This document shows, one piece after another, positions 16,821 through 25,712 of a DNA stretch of 64,000 bases. The notes under the pieces were generated by a model that did no database searches, was not told the origin of the DNA, and was given only the letters and a program-made list of their open reading frames with translations. Each line of letters starts with the position of its first letter. Within the stretch, counting starts at the first letter, position 1. Origin of the DNA: Nocardioides campestrisoli (GTDB lineage Bacteria; Actinomycetota; Actinomycetes; Propionibacteriales; Nocardioidaceae); contig NZ_CP061768.1 of assembly GCF_013624435.2 (NCBI RefSeq), forward strand, positions 2,386,001 through 2,450,000. Reading direction: 5' to 3'. Both the position numbers and the translations under genes were made by a program.

Positions 16821-18316
16821 CGAAGCGTCTCGACGAGCACCGTCTCCACTCGACCGTTCTCGTGTCTCCTAGGCGCGAGAAGCGGGCGGACCGAAGGCTC
16901 CGCAGGGCCTCAGCACGCGCTCTCGTCGTCGAGGACCGCGATGCGCGACGGTCGACCGCGCAGCAGAAGGCAACCGATCTTGCGGCTGAGAAGCGGCTGA
17001 CTGAACTGCTCCCCCGCGCAGGCGAACCCGGACCCGCCGCGCTACGGACCCCGGGCCGTTTCCGACTCCCCCGCCATCAGGACACCTCCGCCACACTCGC
17101 CGGCGCTTACCCGTTCCTCGCTGAAGGTGGACTCGGCAGCGAAGGCGTGTTCATCGGCCAGGACCTCTATTCAGGATCGTCATTCGTCTACGACCCCTGG
17201 GTCCTCTATGCCCGCGGCCTGATCACCGCGCCGAACCTGGTCCTGGCCGGGATCGTGGGCGCCGGCAAGTCGAGTCTCGCCAAGAGCCTATACACCCGGT
17301 CGATCCCGTTCGGGTGCCGCGTCTACGTGCCTGGCGACCCCAAGGGCGAGCACACGCCCGTCGCCGAGGCGGTGGGCGGCAAGGCCATCGCTCTGGGTCA
17401 TGGGATGCCGAACCGGCTCAACCCGCTCGATGAGGGGATCCGTCCGGGGGGACTCGACGACGTTCAATGGGCGAGCCAGGTCACGAGCCGCCGACGCGAC
17501 CTGATCGGCGCGCTTGCCGAGACCGTTCTCGATCGACGCCTCACACCCCTCGAGCACACCGCCGTTGACGTGGCACTGGAACGCACGGTGCACGGCACCG
17601 ACGTACCGGTGCTTCCGATGGTGGTCGACCGACTGCTCGCGCCCGACAGGCTCGACGATCCCGACGGACGCCTTGCCGAGGACGGCAGGCTGCCCGGCCA
17701 CGCGCTGCGCCGGCTGGTGGCGGGCGACCTCGCCGGGCTCTTCGACGGTCCCTCGACGGTGTCGTTCGACCCGTCGCTACCGATGATCTCCCTCGATCTC
17801 TCCCGCGTGACCGAGAACGCCACTCTCATCTCCGTCCTCATGACCTGTGCCTCGGCGTGGATGGAGTCAGCGCTCATGGACCCGGCCGGCGGGCAACGCT
17901 GGGTCGTGTACGACGAGGCCTGGCGCTTGATGTCACACCCCGCGCTGCTTCGGCGGATGGATGCGCACTGGCGGCTCGCACGGCACTACGGGATCGCGAA
18001 CATGCTGATCTTCCACAAGCTCTCCGACCTCGACAACGTCGGCGACTCCGGGTCGGCCATGCGCGCCCTCGCCTCCTCGCTGCTGGCCAATGCGGAGACC
18101 CGCGTCGTCTACCGGCAGGAGTCCGACCAACTCGGCCCCACCTCTGCCGCGCTCGGTCTCACCGGCACCGAGCAGGCGCTCATCCCCACCCTCGGCACCG
18201 GCCAAGGGCTGTGGCGGATCAAGCACCGCTCCTTCGTCGTGCAGCACCAGCTGCACCCCGCCGAACTCGGACTCTTCGATACCTCCGGCCGCATGACAGG
18301 AGGCACGACGTCATGA
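16817..18316 (+). CDS. VirB4-like T4SS ATPase
   Basis: 499 residues. Walker A GIVGAGKSS (145-153, Lys151) and Walker B RWVVYDEAWRLMS; between them TRRRDLIG-type helices and PMISLDLSRV. The N-terminal 100 residues are basic. VirB4/TrbE proteins energise conjugation-apparatus assembly and substrate transfer. The GTG start overlaps the previous gene and its end overlaps the ArdC-like gene (ATGA), so this is a continuous operon. Confidence 0.88.
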   Translation: MTKRLDEHRLHSTVLVSPRREKRADRRLRRASARALVVEDRDARRSTAQQKATDLAAEKRLTELLPRAGEPGPAALRTPGRFRLPRHQDTSATLAGAYPFLAEGGLGSEGVFIGQDLYSGSSFVYDPWVLYARGLITAPNLVLAGIVGAGKSSLAKSLYTRSIPFGCRVYVPGDPKGEHTPVAEAVGGKAIALGHGMPNRLNPLDEGIRPGGLDDVQWASQVTSRRRDLIGALAETVLDRRLTPLEHTAVDVALERTVHGTDVPVLPMVVDRLLAPDRLDDPDGRLAEDGRLPGHALRRLVAGDLAGLFDGPSTVSFDPSLPMISLDLSRVTENATLISVLMTCASAWMESALMDPAGGQRWVVYDEAWRLMSHPALLRRMDAHWRLARHYGIANMLIFHKLSDLDNVGDSGSAMRALASSLLANAETRVVYRQESDQLGPTSAALGLTGTEQALIPTLGTGQGLWRIKHRSFVVQHQLHPAELGLFDTSGRMTGGTTS

Positions 18317-19392
18317 GCACCCAGGTCCGCACACGGGCCTCTCGCGAGGCCAAGCTCTCAGCGCTCCAGCACACGCTGTCGGAGTCGGTCGCCGCGCTGG
18401 TCACCGGCGAGGACTGGAAGCGAGCGCTGACCTTCGCCGCCCGGTTCCGCTCCCGCAGCTTCAACAACACCATGCTGATCTACGCCCAGCACTACTCGGC
18501 ATACCAGGAAGGGCGCGTCCCTCAGCCGACTCCCACGTACGTCGCCGGATTCCACCAGTGGCTCTCCCTCGGACGCCACGTGATGAAGGGCCAGCACGGG
18601 TACGCGATCCTCGCGCCGGTCACTGCCCGGATCGCCTCGCCGAACCCCACAGACCCCGGGTCATGGCACCGGCTCGCACGTGGCGAGCGGCCTGGGTTCG
18701 GCGAGACCGTGAAGTCGAAGCTCATCGGTCTCAAGCCCACCCATGTGTGGGACGTGTCCCAGACTGCCGGCGAGCCCGTTCCCGAGCTCCCCCGCCCCAA
18801 CCTGCTGCGGGGTGAGGCTCCCTCCGGTCTCTGGGATGGCCTCGCGGACCAGATCACCGCCCGCGGATTCGACCTCCGGTTGGTCTCCTCCGCGGCGGCG
18901 ATCGGTGGAGCCAATGGCTTGACCGACTTCCTCGCCCGTGAGATCTCGGTCCGAACGGACATGGACGACGCGGCCCAGGTGAAGACGCTGGCTCACGAGC
19001 TGGGTCACGTCCTGCTCCATGCCCCCCGGGAGAACACCGTGTCGACCGACCTGGCCGCGGACGCGACCATGCATCGTGGCATCGCTGAGGTCGAGGCTGA
19101 GTCGATCGCGCTGATGGTCGGCGCGACTCATGGACTCGACACCTCGGCGTACACCATCCCCTATGTCTCGACGTGGGCCGCGAGCGTCCCCGGGAAGACG
19201 CCCGTCGAGGTCGTGCAGTCGACAGCGGAACGCGTCAGGGGCGCGGCACTGGGGATCCTCGACAAGCTCGACATGCAAAAGATCGGCGACGGCACCCCTC
19301 CGGGTCTGTACCGAGAGGCGTTGAGCCATCGCGTCGGGACAGCACCTATCGCGACCGGTGCACGAACCGACGGGCCGGTGCTGGGGCGATGA
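18313..19392 (+). CDS. ArdC-like antirestriction protein with zinc-peptidase domain
   Basis: 359 residues. The N-terminal half has the ArdC ssDNA-binding layout: SFNNTMLIYAQ, a GFHQWLSLGRHVMKGQHGYAI core, and LKPTHVWDVSQT with ELP following. The C-terminal half has the gluzincin-type motif HELGH (228-232) with a downstream Glu-rich helix (GIAEVEAESIALMVG) giving the third ligand. ArdC proteins protect incoming conjugative DNA from restriction. Placement between the VirB4-like and coupling-protein genes, with 4-base overlaps, ties it to transfer. Confidence 0.85.
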   Translation: MSTQVRTRASREAKLSALQHTLSESVAALVTGEDWKRALTFAARFRSRSFNNTMLIYAQHYSAYQEGRVPQPTPTYVAGFHQWLSLGRHVMKGQHGYAILAPVTARIASPNPTDPGSWHRLARGERPGFGETVKSKLIGLKPTHVWDVSQTAGEPVPELPRPNLLRGEAPSGLWDGLADQITARGFDLRLVSSAAAIGGANGLTDFLAREISVRTDMDDAAQVKTLAHELGHVLLHAPRENTVSTDLAADATMHRGIAEVEAESIALMVGATHGLDTSAYTIPYVSTWAASVPGKTPVEVVQSTAERVRGAALGILDKLDMQKIGDGTPPGLYREALSHRVGTAPIATGARTDGPVLGR

Positions 19393-19856
19393 AGATTCCT
19401 GTCGTACTCAGCACCGTCCATGTTGGGGTCAGCGAGGACGGGCAGCTGGCGATCGACGTGGACGGCAAGCCGTACGACGTGGGCTGGACGCTCGCCCGTG
19501 CCGACCTCGGCGCTGTACTGGACCGGATCACCACTGCAGTTGGGACCGCCGTACGCGTCGAGATCCGCGAGGCAGACGGAACGACCTACGCCGACATCGC
19601 CACTCCCCCGTCCGGGCCGGACACCACATCGGCGGACGACCAAACCCTCTCAACGCCTCCGTCGGGCATCACCGGCCATGGCTTCAGTCCCGGCGAACCA
19701 GTCGCACTCGCCTACGTCCTCTTCACCGAGACAGCTGACGCGGACGGGCTAGCAGCCGTGAACCTCCCGCCCGCGCTTCTGTCCAAGCGCGGAAGCAGAC
19801 TGGTTTTGATCGGGATGACGTCGGCAGCGATGGCTGAGATCGAGCAACAGCCATGA
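19389..19856 (+). CDS. Conserved T4SS-operon protein, unknown
   Basis: 155 residues, soluble. Beta-rich start (VVLSTVHVGVSEDGQLAIDVDG), a helix (GAVLDRITTAVG), a linker rich in Ser/Thr/Pro (about 78-100) and a final strand-helix unit (GSRLVLIGMTSAAM). It overlaps both neighbours by 4 bases. The first domain resembles small binding modules rather than enzymes. It may be an adaptor for the coupling protein; this is inference. Confidence 0.7.
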   Translation: MKIPVVLSTVHVGVSEDGQLAIDVDGKPYDVGWTLARADLGAVLDRITTAVGTAVRVEIREADGTTYADIATPPSGPDTTSADDQTLSTPPSGITGHGFSPGEPVALAYVLFTETADADGLAAVNLPPALLSKRGSRLVLIGMTSAAMAEIEQQP

Positions 19857-21619
19857 GCCCTCGCGGCCAGTCCGTCGACAGCGAGCTGACCAACGCCGCG
19901 CTCTTCGCGATCTGCGGCGCCTTCCTACTCGCGCTCCTGTTGCGCGCCGCGGGCTCCGTCGCGGCGTTCCTGACCAGCACGGAGCAACCCGCCAACGGCG
20001 TAGCAGCCAGTCTGCTCGTACTCGCTCGACCCACCTCCCCGGGTACGGCGCTCGGCACCGATGGCCTGTCAGCAATGGCGTTCTGGGTCAGCCTCGTGAT
20101 CCTGGTCTCGCTGCTCATCGGTCTCGGCTGGGGCGTGTGGAGGTTGATCGCCCGTGCCCGACACCGGTCCGCCCACGACCCACAGCGCATCGAAGGCACC
20201 GCGACCCGAAGGGACATCGACGCCACCGCTTCCGAGAAGGCACTGCTCCGCCGAGCCAGCACGCTGCGCCCCTCCCTCCGACGCCCCGCGGCCAGCGACG
20301 TGGGCTACCTTCTCGGCAGGAGTCATGGCCGCGAGATCTGGGCGTCCGTCGAAGACTCGATCCTCGTCATCGGCCCGCCACGCTCCGGTAAGGGGCTCCA
20401 TCTGGTCATTAACGCCATCCTCGACGCTCCCGGCGCCGTGGTGACAACCTCTACCCGACCCGACAACCTCGTCGCCACCCTCCACGCACGACGAGCCAAG
20501 GGACCCGTGGCCGTGTTCGACCCGCAGCGCCTCACCGCCGGCCTCAGCGCGGTGCACGACGCCGGCGTCCGCTGGTCCCCCATCCGCGGCTGCGAGGACC
20601 CCCTGACCGCGATGATCCGAGCGACCGGTCTCGCTTCGTCGACCGGACTCTCAGCCGGAGGGACCGAGTCGGGCGGGTTCTGGGAAGGTCGCGCCCGCGC
20701 CGTCCTCCAGGCGTTGCTCCACGCAGCCGCGCTCGAGCGGCTGACGACCCGGGTGCTGTTCGAGTGGTCGCTCTCGGCGAACGCCGCAATGGACGCCGTT
20801 GGCATCCTCTCCAGCCATGGCGGTGCCGCGCCCGGCTGGACCGACTCGCTCCAAGGCATGATCACCTCGGATCCGCGCACCCGCGACTCCATTTGGATGG
20901 CTGTCTCCCAGGCCATGGCATCCCTTGCCGACCCTCGGGTCCTCAACGCCGTCAACCCCGCACCCGGCGAAGAGTTCGATCCCACGGACTTCCTCACCCG
21001 CAACGGGACGCTCTACCTGCTCGCCACCGGCGCCGGCGCGGGCGCCGCCTGGCCACTCGTCGCCGCTTTCATGGAGGACCTGACAGAGACGGCCCGGCAC
21101 CTGGCTGCCTCATCGCCCGGGACACGGCTCGACCCGCCTCTACTGCTCGCACTCGATGAGATCGGGAATCTTGCTCCATTGCCCTCCCTGCCCGTGTTGA
21201 TGGCCGAGGGTGGGGGCACCGGTATCACGACGATGCCCGTCCTTCAGTCGCTCTCGCAGGCTCGCGCCAAGTGGGGCGACCACGCCGCCAGCACCATCTG
21301 GGACGCATCGATCGTGAAGGTCATTCTGGGGGGCGCATCGGCCTCCAAAGATCTTCAGGAGCTCTCCGTCCTCATAGGGGAGCGAGACGAGCTCGTCGAC
21401 AGCGTCACAATTAGCGAGTACGGCGCCCGCTCAACGCAATGGTCCACCCAGCGGCGACACGTGATGCCCCCAGAACGGATGCGCACGCTTCCATTCGGGA
21501 CCGGCCTCGTGCTCCTACGAAGTGCTCCACCGATCGTCGTGAACCTGCGTCCGTGGCATTCGCATCGGTCAGGGCGGCACACCACCCAGATCGATGCAGG
21601 CTGCCGAGGCCGAGAGTAG
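19853..21619 (+). CDS. VirD4/TraG-like type IV coupling protein
   Basis: 588 residues. Two N-terminal membrane helices (about 18-38 and 78-98), then the P-loop GPPRSGKGLH (Lys180), a Walker B LLLALDEIGNLAPL, and the downstream TMPVLQSLSQARAKWG and VILGGASASKDL motifs typical of TraG/TraD. Coupling proteins bring the relaxase-bound DNA to the secretion channel. It is the last gene of the rightward T4SS run before the RloAB block. Confidence 0.92.
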   Translation: MSPRGQSVDSELTNAALFAICGAFLLALLLRAAGSVAAFLTSTEQPANGVAASLLVLARPTSPGTALGTDGLSAMAFWVSLVILVSLLIGLGWGVWRLIARARHRSAHDPQRIEGTATRRDIDATASEKALLRRASTLRPSLRRPAASDVGYLLGRSHGREIWASVEDSILVIGPPRSGKGLHLVINAILDAPGAVVTTSTRPDNLVATLHARRAKGPVAVFDPQRLTAGLSAVHDAGVRWSPIRGCEDPLTAMIRATGLASSTGLSAGGTESGGFWEGRARAVLQALLHAAALERLTTRVLFEWSLSANAAMDAVGILSSHGGAAPGWTDSLQGMITSDPRTRDSIWMAVSQAMASLADPRVLNAVNPAPGEEFDPTDFLTRNGTLYLLATGAGAGAAWPLVAAFMEDLTETARHLAASSPGTRLDPPLLLALDEIGNLAPLPSLPVLMAEGGGTGITTMPVLQSLSQARAKWGDHAASTIWDASIVKVILGGASASKDLQELSVLIGERDELVDSVTISEYGARSTQWSTQRRHVMPPERMRTLPFGTGLVLLRSAPPIVVNLRPWHSHRSGRHTTQIDAGCRGRE

Positions 21620-21640
21620 GCGGACGAATGCGGTGCTGGC

Positions 21641-22273
21641 CTAGTAGGCGGCTTGCAGTGAGTCGACGAGTCGCCACATGCCGGTGGAGGGGTTGTTCTC
21701 CGGAAAGGGAGTCTCATCCCCTTGATGTTTTCTATCGAGGCGAATAGAACGTTGCTTGGCCTCCTCGAACCGGCCCTCGAGTTCGTCGAGAGTTCGCAGG
21801 CACTTGTCGTAGTCGGGAATGAACTTCTTCAGATTGCCGAGGGCGTGATCTCGATGCAGGTGAGCAGTCTGCTCAGTAAAGTGCAACAGGAGCCACACCT
21901 CGAAGGATGGGTTCGAGATGACGACATCCACCCCGTTCGCTTCCGCTTGCTGTTTCGCCTCTCTCAGCATCGGATGCTCGTCAACGTCGAAGACGCACCA
22001 GATTTCATCTACCTTCGCGTTGGGATCCCGGGTGCGGCGTGCCTCGCGCAGAGCAGCAGTCATGATGTGGCAGGCGCGCTCTACCAGCTGTTTCGGGGAG
22101 GTCGCATCTTCGTCTACTACTTCTAGTTCGATGAGGGCGTCGGTGGCGCGTCTGTTGATGAGTCGGAGGTAGGAGGGCTCAGTCTTCGCGCCTTCGCAGA
22201 CGACGACGACGCGCTTCTTCGGCTGGCGGCTCCCCACCGATCGTGTGAGCGAGGCACCACCGCGCTTAGCCAC
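21641..22273 (-). CDS. rloB: RloB-like Toprim protein (AbiLii-like)
   Basis: About 210 residues from GTG 22273, a start that overlaps the RloA stop by 8 bases; ATG 22345 would add 24 poorly protein-like residues. Toprim features: VVVVCEGAKTEPSYL (catalytic Glu), FDVDEH (Asp-x-Asp) and the family's SNPSFEVWLLLHF. RloB with an RloA ATPase corresponds to AbiL-type abortive infection. It is transcribed after RloA and convergently to the coupling-protein gene. Confidence 0.85.
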   Translation of the reverse strand: MAKRGGASLTRSVGSRQPKKRVVVVCEGAKTEPSYLRLINRRATDALIELEVVDEDATSPKQLVERACHIMTAALREARRTRDPNAKVDEIWCVFDVDEHPMLREAKQQAEANGVDVVISNPSFEVWLLLHFTEQTAHLHRDHALGNLKKFIPDYDKCLRTLDELEGRFEEAKQRSIRLDRKHQGDETPFPENNPSTGMWRLVDSLQAAY

Positions 22274-23648
22274 GGCGGCGCTCGTTTTCCAGAGCGCGGC
22301 GTGAGTTCGCCGCAACGCGGCGCTCGTTCCCCACAACGACGTCACCCGCGTCCGCGGGAAGGATGCGAGGGGTGCCGCCGTAACGACCCTGCAGGTAGCC
22401 CCTAGCCAAGTCCTCGCCCTTGCGGGGGCGGTAGTCAGAGAGCGGAGTTAGCGTGGACGCCCCGTGCTCCGACTTCTCCACGAGCCAAACTTGACCGCGA
22501 GACAGGCTGAGTCGTTCCAGCGAGTTGCTCAGCAGTGTCACATCGTGCGTCGTAAACACAAGTTGTGCCCCATGCCGGTTAGTGCGTGGAGACTGAAAGA
22601 GTTGTAATGCCTCAGCGATCAGCAGGGGGTGGAGGCTTGCGTCAAGTTCATCCACGAGCAGGACCCCGCCATGTTCGAGGGCGTCCAAGGCATAAGACAC
22701 AAACGACAACCAAGACTTTGTCCCAAGGCTCTCCTCCTCAAAGGGTAGCGACGTTCCGCCCTTGACGGCCTTATGGACGAGTTCTACGTTCGGCTCTTGG
22801 CTCTCAAAAAAGCGGGCCAAGATCTCGTCGACTCTCTTGCTCTTTTCGTCCTCAGGGAGTTCTTCTTCGTCAATTGACTTTTCGATCATCTGCCGCACTT
22901 GAGCGCGCCGCTCGTCGGAGATGTTGGAGTCGTCGATACGAGCGTCAAGGATGCCAAGGTCGGCCAGTGCGAGAAGTTGGACCGCTTGACCGCGCCGCTC
23001 CGTCAGTCGGCGGATCATTGAGGGTGAGGTGCGACTCCGGCCCGGCACATCGAGCATTACCAGATTCCGGACGAAGAAGTCATAGATCTTGGAAAGCAGT
23101 GGATGACCCGCTTGTGCGGCCGCGGACAGGAAGAGCACTTGAGATCGAGTTATCTCCGCGATGACTCTGTTCTGCCCCCCCAAGTTCTTGCCAAACTGAA
23201 ACTCGTCAGTGTTCTCGCGATCGAAGAGGTTCTGGCTCCTCTTATGGGGGTAGGTATGGAGCCACTCGTCCGTGAAGCGTCCCTGCTTCTGTTCGAAGCC
23301 GTAGACGTAGCGCGAACCGTCCAGCACGAAGTCCAACTCCATGAGGGTGGGTGCGTTTCGAGAGGTCCCATCGAGGACAAAGGGGTCCGCTTCGAGTTCC
23401 GCAAAGCGGGGTCGCGACGCGGAGGTCAGCACCATGGTCCTCATGTACTCCATGGCTCGGAGCAGGTTCGACTTGCCTGAGGCGTTCGCACCAAGGATTG
23501 CGACGACGGGCAACACATCCACCGCGCTTCCGTCGGCGGCTACGGCGGTAGGCACACCGAAGCCCTTGTCGAGGCGCGTGGCGACGAACGAGATGGAGAC
23601 CTCTTCGCGGAAGGAGCGGTAGTTGGAGACACGGAAATTCAGCAGCAT
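22266..23648 (-). CDS. rloA: RloA-like SMC/ABC-type ATPase (AbiLi-like)
   Basis: 460 residues from ATG 23648; an 8-codon longer start exists but the chosen one begins with the typical MLLNFRVSNYRSF. Walker A GANASGKSN, a Q-loop region, the signature-like GTKSWLSF segment and Walker B VLLVDELDASLHPLL with a following switch His (FTTHD). This is an overcoming-lysogenization-type AAA ATPase without its own nuclease; the partner RloB supplies the Toprim domain. Two palindromes lie just upstream. Confidence 0.88.
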   Translation of the reverse strand: MLLNFRVSNYRSFREEVSISFVATRLDKGFGVPTAVAADGSAVDVLPVVAILGANASGKSNLLRAMEYMRTMVLTSASRPRFAELEADPFVLDGTSRNAPTLMELDFVLDGSRYVYGFEQKQGRFTDEWLHTYPHKRSQNLFDRENTDEFQFGKNLGGQNRVIAEITRSQVLFLSAAAQAGHPLLSKIYDFFVRNLVMLDVPGRSRTSPSMIRRLTERRGQAVQLLALADLGILDARIDDSNISDERRAQVRQMIEKSIDEEELPEDEKSKRVDEILARFFESQEPNVELVHKAVKGGTSLPFEEESLGTKSWLSFVSYALDALEHGGVLLVDELDASLHPLLIAEALQLFQSPRTNRHGAQLVFTTHDVTLLSNSLERLSLSRGQVWLVEKSEHGASTLTPLSDYRPRKGEDLARGYLQGRYGGTPRILPADAGDVVVGNERRVAANSRRALENERRRG

Positions 23649-23673
23649 GGGGTTCCCTAGCGTAGGGGGCAAA

Positions 23674-23685
23674 GAGTCGCGACTC
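23674..23685. promoter_or_regulatory. Perfect 12-bp palindrome GAGTCGCGACTC upstream of rloA
   Basis: The palindrome is perfect and its near edge is 25 bases upstream of the rloA ATG, overlapping the expected promoter. It could be an operator; no regulator is known. Confidence 0.4.
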
Positions 23686-23694
23686 GAGCCATTC

Positions 23695-23713
23695 TACGCA
23701 GATTCTCTGCATA
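23695..23713. promoter_or_regulatory. Imperfect palindrome TACGCAGA-TTC-TCTGCATA upstream of rloA
   Basis: Arms of 8 bases match at 7 positions around a 3-base centre, and flanking TTC/GAA extends the symmetry. Located 46-65 bases upstream of rloA, next to the perfect palindrome. A plausible second operator. Confidence 0.4.
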
Positions 23714-23949
23714 AGAACCACTGAAAGGTCGAGCGATCGGTCGTGTCAACCGTGAGGCATGCCAGGGGCGGCAGTGGTTCCGGGGTCTGGTGCCAGGCCC
23801 CCCCGGGACGAACATCGCAGTGTTTTGGCCTTCGGACTCGCACGGCGCCGTGCTACCTCCCAGCGGCCGGGTCCGCTGCACGGATAGGTGACACCTGATC
23901 TGCGTCGATGTGTGTCAGGCGCTGGAGGGATGTTCACCCGGGGGGCGCT

Positions 23950-24282
23950 GTGACAGGAGCTCTCATGCAGCTTCCTGGCGAGGGGCCATTACAGCGACAA
24001 AGCTGCTCGCTCGTAAGCGACCGTCTCAGACCTATCTACGACACCGTGGTCGCCGAGGTGATCGGCTCAGCCCGGCTCTGGAGCCGCTTCGGGCACATCT
24101 GACGCACAATCCCGAACTACGCGAAGCGCCTCGCACGCCTGCGCCACGATGCGCACCTCCCGACGGAGATCTCGCCTCTTCGCGTGTTTGACGTGGTGAC
24201 GTGGATGGCGGGGAAGTACGGGCTGCCTAAACCGGCGCAACCGGTTGCCGAGCCTGGTCGTGGACGCGCACCTGTCCTATAA
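23950..24282 (+). pseudogene. ORF broken by an in-frame TGA, unknown family
   Basis: From GTG 23950 the frame reads about 50 residues (RPIYDTVVAEVIGSARLW) to a TGA at 24100-24102. It then continues in the same frame for 59 protein-like residues (YAKRLARLRHDAHLP, FDVVTWMAGKYGLPKPA) to TAA 24280-24282. The second half has no start codon close to the stop, so it looks like one gene with a nonsense mutation, just before ssb. Alternatively the first half is a complete short gene. Confidence 0.4.
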
Positions 24283-24323
24283 GGCGCGTTCCTGCCGGAA
24301 GGCGCACGGTCTCTGGAGGCACA

Positions 24324-24746
24324 ATGTCCATCCCCACCCAGATGAGCCTGGCTGGCTTCATCGCCAGCGAACCAGACCTGCACTTCACCGCGGGGGGCGC
24401 TGAGTACCTCCGCGTCCGCGTGGGAGTCGAGCAGTGGCGCAAGGAGATCGACGGCAAGTTCACCAAGCTGGAGCCGACTTTTCACGACATGGTCGCGTTT
24501 GAGGCGACAGCACGCGAGATGTACGCCCGGTTCCGCAAAGGGGACTCGTTCGTGGCCAGCGGCTACGTCCACGAGTATGAAGTCGACGGTCGCCAGCGCA
24601 GCGTGGTGAAGCAGGAGTTCGTCGCGCGCAAGATCGGCCACAACGTCAACAGGACGGCATATGAGGTTCAGCGCCGGCGTCTGACCCCCGCGACGCCCGC
24701 AGAGCAGGTGACTCCCGAGCGATCCAGTCCGGTCATCGGTCTGTAG
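24324..24746 (+). CDS. ssb: Single-stranded DNA-binding protein (element copy)
   Basis: 140 residues with an OB-fold SSB layout: an N-terminal strand (MSLAGFIASEPDLHF), RVRVGVEQWRKE, HDMVAFEATAREMYARFRKGDSFVASGYVHEYEV, and a short C-terminal tail without the acidic DDDIPF-type end. Loss of that tip is common in plasmid- and ICE-encoded SSBs. It probably coats the transferred strand after entry. A GGAGG-type site precedes the ATG. Confidence 0.85.
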   Translation: MSIPTQMSLAGFIASEPDLHFTAGGAEYLRVRVGVEQWRKEIDGKFTKLEPTFHDMVAFEATAREMYARFRKGDSFVASGYVHEYEVDGRQRSVVKQEFVARKIGHNVNRTAYEVQRRRLTPATPAEQVTPERSSPVIGL

Positions 24747-24760
24747 CAGGTGCGGCCGCT

Positions 24761-25294
24761 ATGGATCTCTACACCGGATACGATGAGCCGGACCAGCCGG
24801 GCGATTATGACTTTCTGCGCGACGACCTGCCCGGTCCGGTCAACTGGAACCTGCTCACCGCGGACGAGGCGCAGTACGAATGGCATGACCTCGACCGGTG
24901 GGTGAAGTGGCTCAAGACCAGCCACGGCCTCCCACCCTCGATCGTCCCGCCGTTCTACTACCTCCACGACGAGCTCGTCTGGGAGCTCTCGGCACTCCAC
25001 ACGCACTGGCTGAGCTGCTACCACCAGACCGCCTCCCCCTCGGCCCCAATCGCCTGGCGACGGGACTTCGAGGACGCTAAGCACCGACTGCGCGACTGGG
25101 TCGCCGTCTCGGGCACACGTCTGGACCGCGACCGTCCGACCCGCGTCACGTCCTGGCCGGGCGAGGCGCCCGTCGCTCAGGCAGGCGACGTTGAAATCGC
25201 GGACCGGGACAGCCACTTCGAGGTGTTCGTGCGCGACGACGTGCTGCGCCGCCGTCGGCTCGAAGTGCTCGCCGAGCGATCCCGCGCGGGCTGA
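24761..25294 (+). CDS. Conserved ICE protein rich in Trp/Asp, unknown
   Basis: 177 residues, 14 bases after ssb. Acidic N-terminus (YDEPDQPGDYDFLRDDLPG), a Trp/His-rich helical core (WHDLDRWVKWLKTSHGLPP, FYYLHDELVWELSALHTHW) and a basic C-terminus (LRRRRLEVLAERSRAG). No membrane segment and no known catalytic motif. The gene order ssb, this protein, then a small and a large helical protein suggests a transfer or replication accessory module. Confidence 0.7.
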   Translation: MDLYTGYDEPDQPGDYDFLRDDLPGPVNWNLLTADEAQYEWHDLDRWVKWLKTSHGLPPSIVPPFYYLHDELVWELSALHTHWLSCYHQTASPSAPIAWRRDFEDAKHRLRDWVAVSGTRLDRDRPTRVTSWPGEAPVAQAGDVEIADRDSHFEVFVRDDVLRRRRLEVLAERSRAG

Positions 25295-25412
25295 ACCGAC
25301 GCCCCGCCACAGGAGCGATCCCCCACGGCGCCGTCCACAGCCCCGCTGCTCGTTCGCGCCGGGCGGCTCAAGCGGGAAGACCGTTGAACCGCCCACACAC
25401 GAAAGGCCGGCG

Positions 25413-25712
25413 ATGCTCCTCCCCCACGCACTCGTCCTCGCCGACGCCCGTCTGCGGTTGGCAGCGCTCGCCGACCAGGCCACGACAGTCGACGTCGCGT
25501 CGGCCTACGAGCGCGTGCTGATCGAGCTTGACCGCATCCACAGCGATGCCTGCCCCGCCGTGAGCACTGACCGGCACGCGGAGGGTCTGGCAACGTTCCC
25601 CGCCCGCCTGACGTCCGCTCTTGAGGAGCTGGATCAGTACGGGGTGGAGTCCCTGCGCCTCGAACTGCTCCTCGTCATGTTCGAGGACGCACGCGCCCTG
25701 GACGGCACATGA
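25413..25712 (+). CDS. Small helical ICE protein (99 aa), unknown
   Basis: 99 residues, almost wholly helical (ALVLADARLRLAALADQA, FPARLTSALEELDQYGVES). Its TGA overlaps the ATG of the following large gene. No recognised domain; probably a partner of the downstream protein. Confidence 0.6.
   Translation: MLLPHALVLADARLRLAALADQATTVDVASAYERVLIELDRIHSDACPAVSTDRHAEGLATFPARLTSALEELDQYGVESLRLELLLVMFEDARALDGT

Larger units (their letters stand above)
23649..23949. other. Intergenic region between rloA and an interrupted ORF
   Basis: No convincing gene. It contains the rloA upstream region with two palindromes (23674-23685 and 23695-23713, listed separately) and a C/G-rich run near 23800-23810. Open frames here have non-protein-like composition. 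Confidence 0.5.
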
